Of a DNA stretch of 64,000 nucleotides, positions 25,235 through 34,196 are shown in pieces; the stretch's first letter is position 1, and the number at the start of each line of letters is the position of its first letter. The position numbers and the translations under genes were made by a program. The notes beneath the pieces were generated by a model. It saw only the letters and a list, made by a program, of their open reading frames with translations. It made no database searches and had not been told where the DNA came from. The stretch comes from CAYPNF01 sp964411985 (GTDB lineage: Bacteria > Verrucomicrobiota > Verrucomicrobiia > Limisphaerales > J093), in the NCBI GenBank assembly GCA_964411985.1, contig CAYPNF010000013.1, positions 1 to 64,000 on the forward strand, written 5' to 3'.

Positions 25235-28065
25235 TGGACTACAAGAACACGGTAAATCTTCCTCAGACCGGCTTTCCCATGAAGGCCGACCTCCTCCTGC
25301 GCGAACCTCAGCGCCTCGAGAAGTGGCAGAGCCACGGCCTCTATTCCCAGATTCAGGCTGCCCGGGCCGGTGCCCCCAAGTTCATTCTCCATGACGGCCC
25401 CCCCTTCGCCAATGGCGACGTCCATGTCGGCACGGCGCTGAACAAGATTCTCAAAGACATCGTCGTCAAGTACCAGACTCTCCGCGGACGTTGCGCTCCC
25501 TTCGTGCCAGGCTGGGACTGTCATGGCCTGCCAATCGAATTCAAGGTGTCGCAGGAAATGCGGAAGGCAGGCAATACCGCCGCAGACCCCGCCACCATCC
25601 GCACCGCCTGCGAAGCGTACGCGCGCAAGTTCATCGATATTCAGCGTACCCAATTCAAGCGGTTGGGCGTGCTGGGCGATTGGGAGAATCCGTACCTGAC
25701 CCTGTCCCGCGATTATGAGGCCGCGGAACTTCGGATGTTCGCGGACATCATTGAAAAAGGCTTCGTCTACCGGGGCAAAAAGCCGGTTTACTGGTCCATC
25801 CCCTGCCGCACGGCCCTCGCGGAAGCCGAGGTGGAATACCAGGATCACGTCAGCCAGAGCATCTTCGTTAAATTCCCCGTGGTAGACTGCCCTGGAACTT
25901 ATGTGCTGATCTGGACCACGACCCCCTGGACGCTGCCCGCCAACCTGGCGGTGGCCTTCAACTCCACTTTCAGTTACTCGGTCGTGCGGGTTGGGCAAGA
26001 GCTCTATATTTTGTCTGCGCTGCTGGTATCGTCGGTGGCCCAGAAATGCGGATGGGAAAGTTACGACATCGTTCGCAGCCTCTCAGCGGAGCAGGTTCAG
26101 CAGATGGAGTACCAGCACCCGTTCTGCAACCGCACGGGCAAGCTGTACCCCGGCGACGCGTTTGTAGACCATACCACCGGCACTGGCTTCGTCCATATCG
26201 CTCCGGGGCACGGCCTCGAAGATTATGGCTTGGGCTGCCAGGTTGGGCTGCCGGTGTACTCACCGGTGAACGACGATGGGTGCTTGGCCCACACCTCGGA
26301 TCTGCCGGTGGAACAGCAGATGCCAGCGGAGTTGCTCGGCAAGTCCATCCTGGAGAAGCACGGTCAGAGCGATGCGAACAACGGCGTGCTGCACCTGCTG
26401 CGCACAGGGAACTTCCTGGTTCACCAGGAGAACTATCACCACAGCTACCCTCATTGCTGGCGGAGCAAGTCACCGGTCATCTTCCGCGCGATGGACCAAT
26501 GGTTCATCCGGGTGGATCATCGTGCCGTGATCGGCTCGACTCAGGACACCTTCCGCAATTTGGCTCTGGGCGCTATTGAGCAGGTCCAGTGGGTGCCCGA
26601 TTGGGGCAAGAACCGAATCGAAAGCGCAGTGAAGAGCCGTCCTGACTGGTGCATCTCACGCCAGCGCAGCTGGGGCGTGCCCATCCCTGCTTTCTACGAT
26701 GCCCAAGGACAGCCGATCCTCGACGCCCGGGTGGTCCGCAATGCCGCCGACCTGTTCGAACAATTCGGTTCCAACGCCTGGTTCGAAAAATCGGCCACAG
26801 AATTATGGTCACTGCTCCGACCCTCGGACTGGCAGGGACCGGAGGCTGTGGCCAAGTCGAGCGATACCCTGGATGTCTGGATCGATTCGGGTTCCTCTTC
26901 CCGAAGCGTCCTCATGCGGCGTCCTGAGCTGCGCAATCCCGAGGCGCCCGGCCAGGCCCACATGTACCTCGAAGGCAGCGACCAGCATCGCGGATGGTTC
27001 CAATCCTCCCTTCTCCTGGCCCTGGCCGGCAACGAACGCCCCCCCTACCAGGTGGTGCTCACCCATGGGTTCATGGTGGATGCGGATCGGGAAAAAATCT
27101 CCAAGAGCAAGCAAGGCCAGGGCGGCTATCAGAAGCCGCAGACCTCAGACGCTTACGTGAAGCAGTGGGGAGCTGACGTACTCCGCCTCTGGGTTGCTTC
27201 CCAGGATTACCGCAACGACATCGTGGTGTCGGAGGAACGCATCGGGAAAGTGGCCGAGACTTACCGGGTCATCCGCAACGCACTTCGTTACCAGCTCTCC
27301 AACCTCTTCGATTTCAATCCCGCCAAGGACGCGGTGGCCACGGACCAGATGACCGGCTTGGATCGCTGGATTCTCGACGAGTTTGCGCGCTTGGAAGCCG
27401 ACGTGCTCCGAGCCTACGAGGCTTCCGAGTTTCACGTGGTTTACCAGCGGGTGAGCCAATTCGCCGCCGTCGAGCTGTCGGCGGTTTACCACGACCTGGT
27501 GAAGGACCGGCTGTACACGGATCCGGCAAACTCGATTCGGCGCCGCTCCACGCAGACTGCGCTGCATCGCATGGTGTCCAGCCTCTGCAAGATCCTCTCC
27601 CCGATGCTTGCTTTCACGGCGGATGAAGCCTGGGAGTACCTGCCCGGACGAAGCGGTGAGTCGGTGCATCTGGCCACGTGGGAACCTTCTCAGACCAACC
27701 TGACGGAGGAGGAGCGGGCGAAGTGGAATCAATTGTTTGCGATCCGCGACCAAGTGTTGCCGACGCTAGAACAGGCGCGGCAGGCGAAGACCATCGGCAA
27801 ATCGCTGGAAGCCCAGATCACACTGGTGGCCCGAGGCTCATTGGCTGAAGCCACGCAGGCCGAAATCGATGTCCTACGCGAGCTTCTCAATGTCTCCCAG
27901 CTCCACGTTCAGGCGAGCGCCGACGGGGCGGAAGCACTGCAGACCATGGTGGCGAAGGCAACCGGCCAGAAGTGCGAGCGATGCTGGCACTGGGAAAAGG
28001 ATGTGGGCACCTGTACCGATCACCCCACGCTCTGCTGTCGCTGTGTCAAGGCCGTCGCCGGGTAG
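25234..28065 (+). CDS. ileS: Isoleucyl-tRNA synthetase
   Basis: Class I aminoacyl-tRNA synthetase charging tRNA-Ile, 943 residues. The HIGH motif is present as GDVHVGTALNKILKD (HVGT variant) near residue 64. WDCHGLPIE follows. KISKSKQG is the KMSKS loop near residue 625. The C-terminal zinc finger is seen as CERCWHWEKD and LCCRCVKA. The editing (CP1) domain lies between, including TTTPWTLPANLA. The start codon overlaps the pyrG stop by one base (TAATG), so this is the last gene of the gmhB-kdsB-pyrG-ileS run. It converges on the CDF transporter 6 bp away. Confidence 0.97.
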   Translation: MDYKNTVNLPQTGFPMKADLLLREPQRLEKWQSHGLYSQIQAARAGAPKFILHDGPPFANGDVHVGTALNKILKDIVVKYQTLRGRCAPFVPGWDCHGLPIEFKVSQEMRKAGNTAADPATIRTACEAYARKFIDIQRTQFKRLGVLGDWENPYLTLSRDYEAAELRMFADIIEKGFVYRGKKPVYWSIPCRTALAEAEVEYQDHVSQSIFVKFPVVDCPGTYVLIWTTTPWTLPANLAVAFNSTFSYSVVRVGQELYILSALLVSSVAQKCGWESYDIVRSLSAEQVQQMEYQHPFCNRTGKLYPGDAFVDHTTGTGFVHIAPGHGLEDYGLGCQVGLPVYSPVNDDGCLAHTSDLPVEQQMPAELLGKSILEKHGQSDANNGVLHLLRTGNFLVHQENYHHSYPHCWRSKSPVIFRAMDQWFIRVDHRAVIGSTQDTFRNLALGAIEQVQWVPDWGKNRIESAVKSRPDWCISRQRSWGVPIPAFYDAQGQPILDARVVRNAADLFEQFGSNAWFEKSATELWSLLRPSDWQGPEAVAKSSDTLDVWIDSGSSSRSVLMRRPELRNPEAPGQAHMYLEGSDQHRGWFQSSLLLALAGNERPPYQVVLTHGFMVDADREKISKSKQGQGGYQKPQTSDAYVKQWGADVLRLWVASQDYRNDIVVSEERIGKVAETYRVIRNALRYQLSNLFDFNPAKDAVATDQMTGLDRWILDEFARLEADVLRAYEASEFHVVYQRVSQFAAVELSAVYHDLVKDRLYTDPANSIRRRSTQTALHRMVSSLCKILSPMLAFTADEAWEYLPGRSGESVHLATWEPSQTNLTEEERAKWNQLFAIRDQVLPTLEQARQAKTIGKSLEAQITLVARGSLAEATQAEIDVLRELLNVSQLHVQASADGAEALQTMVAKATGQKCERCWHWEKDVGTCTDHPTLCCRCVKAVAG

Positions 28066-28071
28066 CGCACG

Positions 28072-29061
28072 TTATTGCGGTCCAGTGGACGCCCTGCGGG
28101 ACGAGTCCTCCAGGCTCTGCTTCGCCTCCAGTATCTTTGCCTCGGGCTCATGAGGATGAAGCTTGGCGTGGTCGACCGCGCATTCGAGGTGGGTGGTGAC
28201 CTGTCCCCGGGGATCCAGCGACTTCTCCAAGACCAGTTCAATTTCGGTTGCCGACCGGTGCGCATCCGCCAAGGAAACACCATCGGGAAAAACCAGGTGC
28301 ACATCCACCCAATGGGCATCACCGACATTCCGATGCCGCAGTTCATGGAAGCCGAGAGATCGTTTTCTCGTTTCCTCCTCGAGCAGAGCCAACAGCCGCT
28401 TGTGGACCTCGGGATCCGCTTGGTCCATAAGCCCGGCGGAAGCGCTGCGGATCAGCCCGTAGCCGGAGTAGAGGATGTTGCAGGCCATAAGGATGCCGCA
28501 GATGGGATCCCAAGGGAGCCACTTCGTGACGAGCACCAAACCCAAACCCACCAGCACGGCCGCGCTGGTCCAACAGTCGGTCAAAACGTGCTTCCCATTC
28601 GCTTCCAGGATCAGCGATTTCCGGCGTCGGCCAGTCCAGATCAGGTAGCCCCCTAGCCCCCCATTAATCAAAGTAGCTGCCAGGGTAAGGAGGGTGCCGA
28701 ACCCTAGGTTGTCGATCCGGAGCCCCATCACCCATTTATGGATGGACTCATAGATGATGTAGATGGCCGCCAGGATGATCATGGCGCCCTCAAAACCCGC
28801 AGAAAAGAAAGCGATCTTGGCGTGGCCGTAAGGGTGCCCCTCATCGGCCGGCTTATAAGAGAGTCTGAGGCTATAGGCCGCAAAGAACACGGCTGCCACG
28901 TGCACGACTGACTCAGCAGCGTCGCTAAGAATCGCGGCTGACCCGGTCAAAAGGTAAGCCCCGGTTTTCATGAAGAACATGAGGGTGCCTATCACCAGCG
29001 ACAGGGTCATCGCAAAGCTGAGCGCCTTGCGGTCGGCCTCAGAGCGAACCGTGGTTTCCAT
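28072..29061 (-). CDS. Cation diffusion facilitator family transporter
   Basis: Inner-membrane divalent-cation/proton antiporter of 329 residues. Six membrane segments are apparent up to about residue 215, followed by a cytoplasmic C-terminal domain (to about 300) and a charged tail. TM2 carries SDAAESVVHVAA, resembling the DxxES signature of the MMT1/FieF-like branch (COG0053). HPYGHAK precedes TM3. TM5 carries HVLTDCW (HxxxD metal site). The C-terminal domain contains NVGDAHWVDVHLVFPDG. Substrate is probably Zn, Fe or Mn; it cannot be settled by eye. It is a different CDF branch from the DmeF-like gene at 31.8 kb. It stands alone on the minus strand, tail to tail with ileS. Confidence 0.88.
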   Translation of the reverse strand: METTVRSEADRKALSFAMTLSLVIGTLMFFMKTGAYLLTGSAAILSDAAESVVHVAAVFFAAYSLRLSYKPADEGHPYGHAKIAFFSAGFEGAMIILAAIYIIYESIHKWVMGLRIDNLGFGTLLTLAATLINGGLGGYLIWTGRRRKSLILEANGKHVLTDCWTSAAVLVGLGLVLVTKWLPWDPICGILMACNILYSGYGLIRSASAGLMDQADPEVHKRLLALLEEETRKRSLGFHELRHRNVGDAHWVDVHLVFPDGVSLADAHRSATEIELVLEKSLDPRGQVTTHLECAVDHAKLHPHEPEAKILEAKQSLEDSSRRASTGPQ

Positions 29062-29300
29062 ACCCGCACTATGGGGAATCTGGTACCACTAGGCAAGGCC
29101 AAGGGCGAGTTCGCCGCCGAGATCCGGCGAGAGGCGGCCAACCGCTCTGGTGGTCGACGGCTCGCGGAGCCGTTGAAGGCAATGCCACCTACTTCAAAAG
29201 GGCGAGGAGCCGGTGTGCTCCCGAGTTATCACAGCCATTCGCGAGTGCAAAAGATTCTGTACCTCGCCGATGGGGCACCTGCCGGGGAGCCTTTCTAGCC

Positions 29301-29789
29301 TCAGATGAGCTCCAACTGGGAGGCGTCCACCTTGACTGCCGCTGCCTGGCCGATGAAGTCCAGACGAAGGAGCACTTCCAGAATGCCAGACCGCGACTCC
29401 ACCCAGGCTTCCATTCCCTGGAGGGGGCCAGACTTGATCCGGACTTTCGTGCCAGGGCCGATGGTGGGGGCGAGACGCACATCAATCTCGCTTTCCAGGG
29501 CGGTGAGGATGTCTCCCAACTGCTCCTGGAATCCAACCTGATCGGGCACGTCCAGAAGGTTGGCCACGTAATCGCTCTGGTAGACCTTCTGCCGCTGGAA
29601 CGGTAAAAGCCGCAGGAACAGGTAGTTGGGGAAGAGCGGCTTATGAAACACCACGGTCTTTCCTCGGTACTTCTTCACACTCCGGTAAGTGGGGAGGGTG
29701 GTGGAAAAACCTTCGCGCTGGCAAAAATCCGCCAGCTTCTTTTCACATCGTGGCCTGGTATGTGCCACGAACCAAAGCAAATCACTCAT
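29301..29789 (-). CDS. NusG/RfaH-like transcription elongation factor
   Basis: The 162-residue protein opens MSDLLWFVAHTRPRCEKKLA, the NGN domain start (WxVxxTxPxxEk). FPNYLFLRL near residue 65 is the conserved NGN strand. The C-terminal part GPGTKVRIKSGPLQGMEAWV matches a KOW motif (residues about 110-130). Its size and poor match to housekeeping NusG, which is normally next to secE and rplK, place it among specialised paralogues (RfaH, LoaP, UpxY types) that help RNA polymerase through long operons, often for surface polysaccharides. No such operon is adjacent; neighbours are a multicopper oxidase upstream and a CDF gene downstream. The ATG at 29789 is preferred. Confidence 0.82.
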   Translation of the reverse strand: MSDLLWFVAHTRPRCEKKLADFCQREGFSTTLPTYRSVKKYRGKTVVFHKPLFPNYLFLRLLPFQRQKVYQSDYVANLLDVPDQVGFQEQLGDILTALESEIDVRLAPTIGPGTKVRIKSGPLQGMEAWVESRSGILEVLLRLDFIGQAAAVKVDASQLELI

Positions 29790-29876
29790 GCCGCAGCCGG
29801 AGAGAATTGGTCGATCCCGCTTCGGACGCAAGAGCGAAAAGACGGCGGCCAGGAAGATACGAGCTGAACCCGCCCC

Positions 29877-31514
29877 TCACAGCTTCACCAGGCGGTAAAA
29901 ACGCTGCCCCGCCAATTCCTGGATGGTAACGGTCCATCGCCCGCCCACGGCTACAGGCGTCTCCTCTAATGGTTCCCAGAAGAGCCCCTCGGCATGGATG
30001 GACGACTCCAAGCTCCATCCCTCGTCCGCTTCGGGCCATGCCAGGGTGACGCTCGAGCCGGCGCGCTGGATGGCGAGTGCAGGTGGAGGAAGCACCTCAA
30101 AGTTCTGCATCATCCCGGAATCCTCATGCTCCAGGTTGTGGCAATGCTGCACGAAAAGGCCTGGATGAGTATCGAACCGGGTGAGAATGCGCACGGTCTC
30201 GCCGGGATTCACCAGCACGGTGTCCTTCCAACCGGTGTCTTCGGGGGCTAACGAGGTTGCGCTGCTGCGGCTCAACACCTGACCAAGAGCCGCGTGCGCA
30301 TGCATGGGGTGCGGTTCGGTACCAGTATTCCGGTATTCCCAGATTTCGACATCGCCGAATGGGACCGTGAAATCCACCCGCTGAAGGTCATAAGATCGAC
30401 CGTTGATGGTGTGAACCATGCCCGTCATGCCGAGAGTGAAAACCCGTGTCCGTTTGGCCTGGGCTGGGGTGAAAGGGGTGAATGGCTGAAGGCTGGAAGG
30501 GAGAGTCGCCTTTTCAGTAGTCGGGCCATCTACATAGAAACGCAGAAGGTCCATCTCCGTTCCTTGACGTGGCCCCCCCATCATGCCACCACCCCCGGCA
30601 AACGGGAGACTCTTGAGCACCACCGACGACCCTGGCGAATACGCCGAGAAGTCCACGAGGATCTCCAGCCGCTGGCCCGGGGCAAGCATCACGGAGGCGG
30701 CCAACACCGGGGCAGGCAGGAGCCCACCGTCCGTACCAATCAGATGGAAAGCTCGCCCATCGCTCAAGGCCACCTTGTAAATGCGGGCGTTGGAGCCGTT
30801 CAACAGGCGAAACCGGTAGAGTCCCCGGTCAACCGACAGCCAGGCATCAGGAGTGCCATTGACCAACATCACGTCACCAAGATATCCGGTCATCGAGTCC
30901 ATCATCGCAGGCGAATACACGAACTGGCGGGAGGCGCTGATGCGCTTGTCCGTGAAGACGAGTGGGACATCGTGGTCTCCTGCGGGCAGTCCGAAAACGG
31001 TTTCGGCCGGGTCTTCGATGACGAAGAACCCCGCCACACCTGCGTAGGCTTGCTCAGCCGTCAGTTGATCGGTGTGTGCGTGATACCAACACGTCGAGGC
31101 TTTTTGACGGACCGGAAACCTCACCTCGTAGCTCTGGCCCGCGCGGACCTGGTCGCGTGGGTGACCATCCATTCGTTCCGGTGCCAGCACGCCGTGCCAA
31201 TGAAGAACCAGGGGCTCGCCCAGATCATTCTGAACTCGAGCAACGAATTCCTCGCCGCGGCGGACACGAAGGGTCGGACCGGGCACTTCCCCGTTGATGG
31301 CGGACACCGCGGTGGAGTACCCGGGCCAGATGGGCAAATTAGCACGAGCGACTCTCAGCGGGCCACCCGACCCATCCGAAGGTATGCGCAAAGGATTGCC
31401 AGGCCGCGCAGGTTGGGCCCGCATTCCGCGAGGCGACAGGAAGGGAACTCCAACCGTGAACGCCATCGTCGCCCCTGCCGTATGCCTCAGAAACCGTCGT
31501 CGGTTGGTGTTCAT
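29877..31514 (-). CDS. Tat-exported multicopper oxidase (CueO/CotA-like)
   Basis: The 545-residue protein starts MNTNRRRFLRHTAGATM, a twin-arginine signal consistent with export of a folded copper enzyme. All four copper-binding clusters are present: HWHG at about 105-108, WYHAHTD near 144-150, HPMHAHA near 415 and HCHNLEHEDSGMM near 455 (including the T1 copper Cys-His pair and axial Met). A short Met/Gly-rich insert (GGGGMMGG) lies in the middle. Residues about 475-545 form an extra beta-rich module ending QRFYRLVKL, shared with other exported proteins in this window and absent from CueO. Likely role: periplasmic oxidation of Cu(I) or other metals, or of phenols. It sits in a metal-efflux neighbourhood. 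Confidence 0.9.
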   Translation of the reverse strand: MNTNRRRFLRHTAGATMAFTVGVPFLSPRGMRAQPARPGNPLRIPSDGSGGPLRVARANLPIWPGYSTAVSAINGEVPGPTLRVRRGEEFVARVQNDLGEPLVLHWHGVLAPERMDGHPRDQVRAGQSYEVRFPVRQKASTCWYHAHTDQLTAEQAYAGVAGFFVIEDPAETVFGLPAGDHDVPLVFTDKRISASRQFVYSPAMMDSMTGYLGDVMLVNGTPDAWLSVDRGLYRFRLLNGSNARIYKVALSDGRAFHLIGTDGGLLPAPVLAASVMLAPGQRLEILVDFSAYSPGSSVVLKSLPFAGGGGMMGGPRQGTEMDLLRFYVDGPTTEKATLPSSLQPFTPFTPAQAKRTRVFTLGMTGMVHTINGRSYDLQRVDFTVPFGDVEIWEYRNTGTEPHPMHAHAALGQVLSRSSATSLAPEDTGWKDTVLVNPGETVRILTRFDTHPGLFVQHCHNLEHEDSGMMQNFEVLPPPALAIQRAGSSVTLAWPEADEGWSLESSIHAEGLFWEPLEETPVAVGGRWTVTIQELAGQRFYRLVKL

Positions 31515-31791
31515 TCTCGTGTCAAAGCAGTGCTCACACTCTCCCCATCCCGTGGAAGAGGCAGCGAACACTCAACGCTTGGTCCCTAAGCGCCAGAACT
31601 GACCTCAGATCCGTAGTTTCCGCATTCTTACGCAGGGGACATTGCCGTATAAGCATAGATGTACATTACCATCAACGCGCGTGATGTCCAAAGGAACCAG
31701 GTTGAATCGCACGTCAATCCTGCTGCCCTTTGCGCTCCTCCATGCCTTGGGTCAGGCCGGCGCCTTTCTTCATCGCGCAGCAGCAGGCATC

Positions 31792-32901
31792 TCAATGCCT
31801 GTGGTGATGATGGATGTCGGGGTAATGCGGGTGCGTGTGGACCAGCGGTTCATGCTGGTGGGCATGCGCGTGGGGCTCACTTGCCGACTCTCCCGCGTCG
31901 TGTGAATGCTGATGGTGCGCGTCGTGCGAGTGGACGTGGTTGTGTTCCGTCGGTTCGTGATCCTTGCAGTGTTGGACTTCAACGGTGACGTGGACGAGTT
32001 CCTCATGCTCGCGGAACATCTCCCGGTAGGTTTCCACCGGTTTCGGGTAGTGGGCGACCAGCGAGACAATGGCGGCAAACCTGCCTGTGCCGACCTGCCA
32101 GACATGAAGGTCGCTGATGCGCGAATCGCCATCGCTCTCCACCGCGCGGCGAATTTCGTCCGGCAGGTCGGAGGACTCTGGGGTTCGATCCAACAGGATT
32201 CCACTCGTATCCCGAACCAGACCGTAGGCCCATACGGTTACGATGACGCTTCCAACAATACCCATCACCGGATCGAGCCAGGACCAACCCAGGAATTTGC
32301 CGGCGGTCAGTGCGATGATGGCCGTCACCGAAGTGAGGGCATCCGCGAGAACGTGGATGTAGGCCGCGCGCAAGTTGAGGTCGTCATGCCCGTGGCCGTG
32401 GGCATGTCCATGGTCATGTTCGTGCGCGTGGCCGTGGTGGTGATGGGGTTTGTCCCTGAACAGCCAGGCACAGACCAGATTCACCAGGAGTCCGATGACC
32501 GCCACACCGATGGCCTGATTGAAATGAATCGGTTGGGGCGCAAAGAAGCGATGGACCGACTCACCTGCCATGAGCAGCGCAATGACGGCCAGAACGACAG
32601 CGCTGGCGAATCCTCCCAGCACCCCCATCTTGCCAGTTCCAAAACTGTAGCGGGAATCGTTGGCGTGGCGTCGGCTGAAATGGTAGGCCAGGGCTGTGAT
32701 CACGAACGCGGCCACATGCGTGCTCATGTGCCAGCCGTCCGCCAGCAATGCCATCGAGCCGAAAACAATCCCGCCGGCGACCTCGACCACCATCATCGCC
32801 GCCGTGATGCCAATGACAATCCGGGTGCGCCGCTCTGCCGACGAGGAATCAGCGCCGTAATCGTGTGAGTGCTGCCAGTGAGTCAGGTTCGTCTGGTGCA
32901 T
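31792..32901 (-). CDS. dmeF: CDF-family Co/Ni efflux transporter, DmeF-like
   Basis: The 369-residue protein starts MHQTNLTHWQHSHDYG and has GSMALLADGWHMSTH in TM2 (HxxxD-type metal site) and SRYSFGTGKMGVLGGFASA, features of the DmeF branch of cation diffusion facilitators that export Co(II) and Ni(II). A His-rich loop (about residues 155-175, repeated HxHxH/HGH) separates TM4 and TM5 (HVLADALTSV). The C-terminus is unusually rich in His (residues about 320-369, including HPHYPDIHHHHRH). It lies 27 bp downstream of the outer-membrane efflux gene on the same strand, so it is likely the last gene of the czc-type operon. Confidence 0.9.
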   Translation of the reverse strand: MHQTNLTHWQHSHDYGADSSSAERRTRIVIGITAAMMVVEVAGGIVFGSMALLADGWHMSTHVAAFVITALAYHFSRRHANDSRYSFGTGKMGVLGGFASAVVLAVIALLMAGESVHRFFAPQPIHFNQAIGVAVIGLLVNLVCAWLFRDKPHHHHGHAHEHDHGHAHGHGHDDLNLRAAYIHVLADALTSVTAIIALTAGKFLGWSWLDPVMGIVGSVIVTVWAYGLVRDTSGILLDRTPESSDLPDEIRRAVESDGDSRISDLHVWQVGTGRFAAIVSLVAHYPKPVETYREMFREHEELVHVTVEVQHCKDHEPTEHNHVHSHDAHHQHSHDAGESASEPHAHAHQHEPLVHTHPHYPDIHHHHRH

Positions 32902-32928
32902 GGTGGGTTCGCAGTTTGGGTTTCCGGA

Positions 32929-34185
32929 TCAGAGCCGTTTCGCATACGCCGCGACTTCCGCCCACCCTTGCATCACGTCGCGCAAGGATTCCAGGTAGCT
33001 CAGTTGCACCGCTGCCCAATCGCGCCGAACGGGCAGGAGGTCGGCAAGGCTGATGTCCCCGGCGGCATAGCGAGCCTCAGCACCTTTCAGAACGGTTTCT
33101 GCCCGCGAGAGAATTTCCGTCTTCAACGTGTGGCTGCTGGTCAGTGCGGCAGTGAGTTGCAGGTGCGACTCGCGCAGCTTCGCAGTCAACTCATTGCGAG
33201 TCATGCGCGACCGCGCTTCGGCAGCAGCCGCTTCCGCACGGGCCTCGCGGAGTCGGCCCTGATTTCGGTCGAACAACGGCAGCGGGATGCTCAACCCCAG
33301 GTCGAAGGTGTTCTGCTGACTCGCGTCCAATCGGTGATACAGCAACTCCACTTTCACGTCGGGAATTCTGTCTGCCCGGGCCAAATCCACGCGCGCCTCC
33401 CGGGCCCGAACCTCCGCCTCCGCTTGCGCACTTTCTGGCTGGGCGGAGAGGCTTGCCGTTAGGATTTCCAGGGTGGGAATCTCGAAGGTGGCCTCCAGAC
33501 TGCCGTCCAGAGACTTGACGGATATCGTGGCATCACCCATCGCGGAGGCCAGCGTAACCAGTGCCTGCTGGCGCAGGGCCCCCGCACGTTGCAGTTCGAC
33601 CTTGGAGCGTGCCAGTTCCATTTCCACGCGCGCCAGGTCTTCGCGCAAGGCATCCCCAGCCTCGACACAAGCCTGCGTGGTCGCGACTGCCTTTTCCGCA
33701 TTTCGCTGAATCTCGGTTTGGGCCTGATAAGCCTTTTCCTGATACAACGCGGTGGCGAAGGCGCTGTGGACACGTTTGCGGATGTCCCGGCGTTTCACTT
33801 CCAACCCGCGAGCACGGACTTCGCGGTCCAGCCACTCGGCTTGGCGCGCCTTGCCGAGGCGTCCGCTCAGCGGAATGGTCTGCCCGATGCCCGCCACGTA
33901 TTCCCTCTCGTTAGGGGCGTCGCCACCAAACGGAATCTGCTGCGCCCCGACAATCGCTTCAGGATTGGGGAACGTGCCGGCGTGGCGGGCGCGGCCCTCG
34001 GCGGCCTCAACCATCGCCCTGGCTTCGGCAAGTTGAGGGTGGAGAACCTCGGCCTTTTCCAGGGCCTCCTCAAGGGTAAGACTTTCGATTTGACTCGCCG
34101 TGGACGTCGCCTCATTCGCCGCTGCCACCACCGCCCCGCTGCCCAGGACGACCATGAACACTACACTCACAAGATATTTCTTCAT
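32929..34185 (-). CDS. czcC: Outer-membrane efflux protein, CzcC/TolC family
   Basis: The 418-residue protein has a signal peptide (MKKYLVSVVFMVVLGSGAVVAAA). It then carries two related halves of long amphipathic helices and short strands typical of outer-membrane factors: SLTLEEALEKAEVLHPQLAEA opens the first, and ARADRIPDVKVEL with LGLSIPLPLFDRNQGR is the family strand in the second. It forms the outer-membrane exit duct of a tripartite efflux pump with the adjacent RND and fusion proteins. The start at 34185 is supported by GAGGTG just upstream. The same frame stays open upstream through the czcA gene, but that part is antisense-like noise. The gap to czcA is 11 bp. Confidence 0.9.
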   Translation of the reverse strand: MKKYLVSVVFMVVLGSGAVVAAANEATSTASQIESLTLEEALEKAEVLHPQLAEARAMVEAAEGRARHAGTFPNPEAIVGAQQIPFGGDAPNEREYVAGIGQTIPLSGRLGKARQAEWLDREVRARGLEVKRRDIRKRVHSAFATALYQEKAYQAQTEIQRNAEKAVATTQACVEAGDALREDLARVEMELARSKVELQRAGALRQQALVTLASAMGDATISVKSLDGSLEATFEIPTLEILTASLSAQPESAQAEAEVRAREARVDLARADRIPDVKVELLYHRLDASQQNTFDLGLSIPLPLFDRNQGRLREARAEAAAAEARSRMTRNELTAKLRESHLQLTAALTSSHTLKTEILSRAETVLKGAEARYAAGDISLADLLPVRRDWAAVQLSYLESLRDVMQGWAEVAAYAKRL

Positions 34186-34196
34186 AAGCACCTCGT

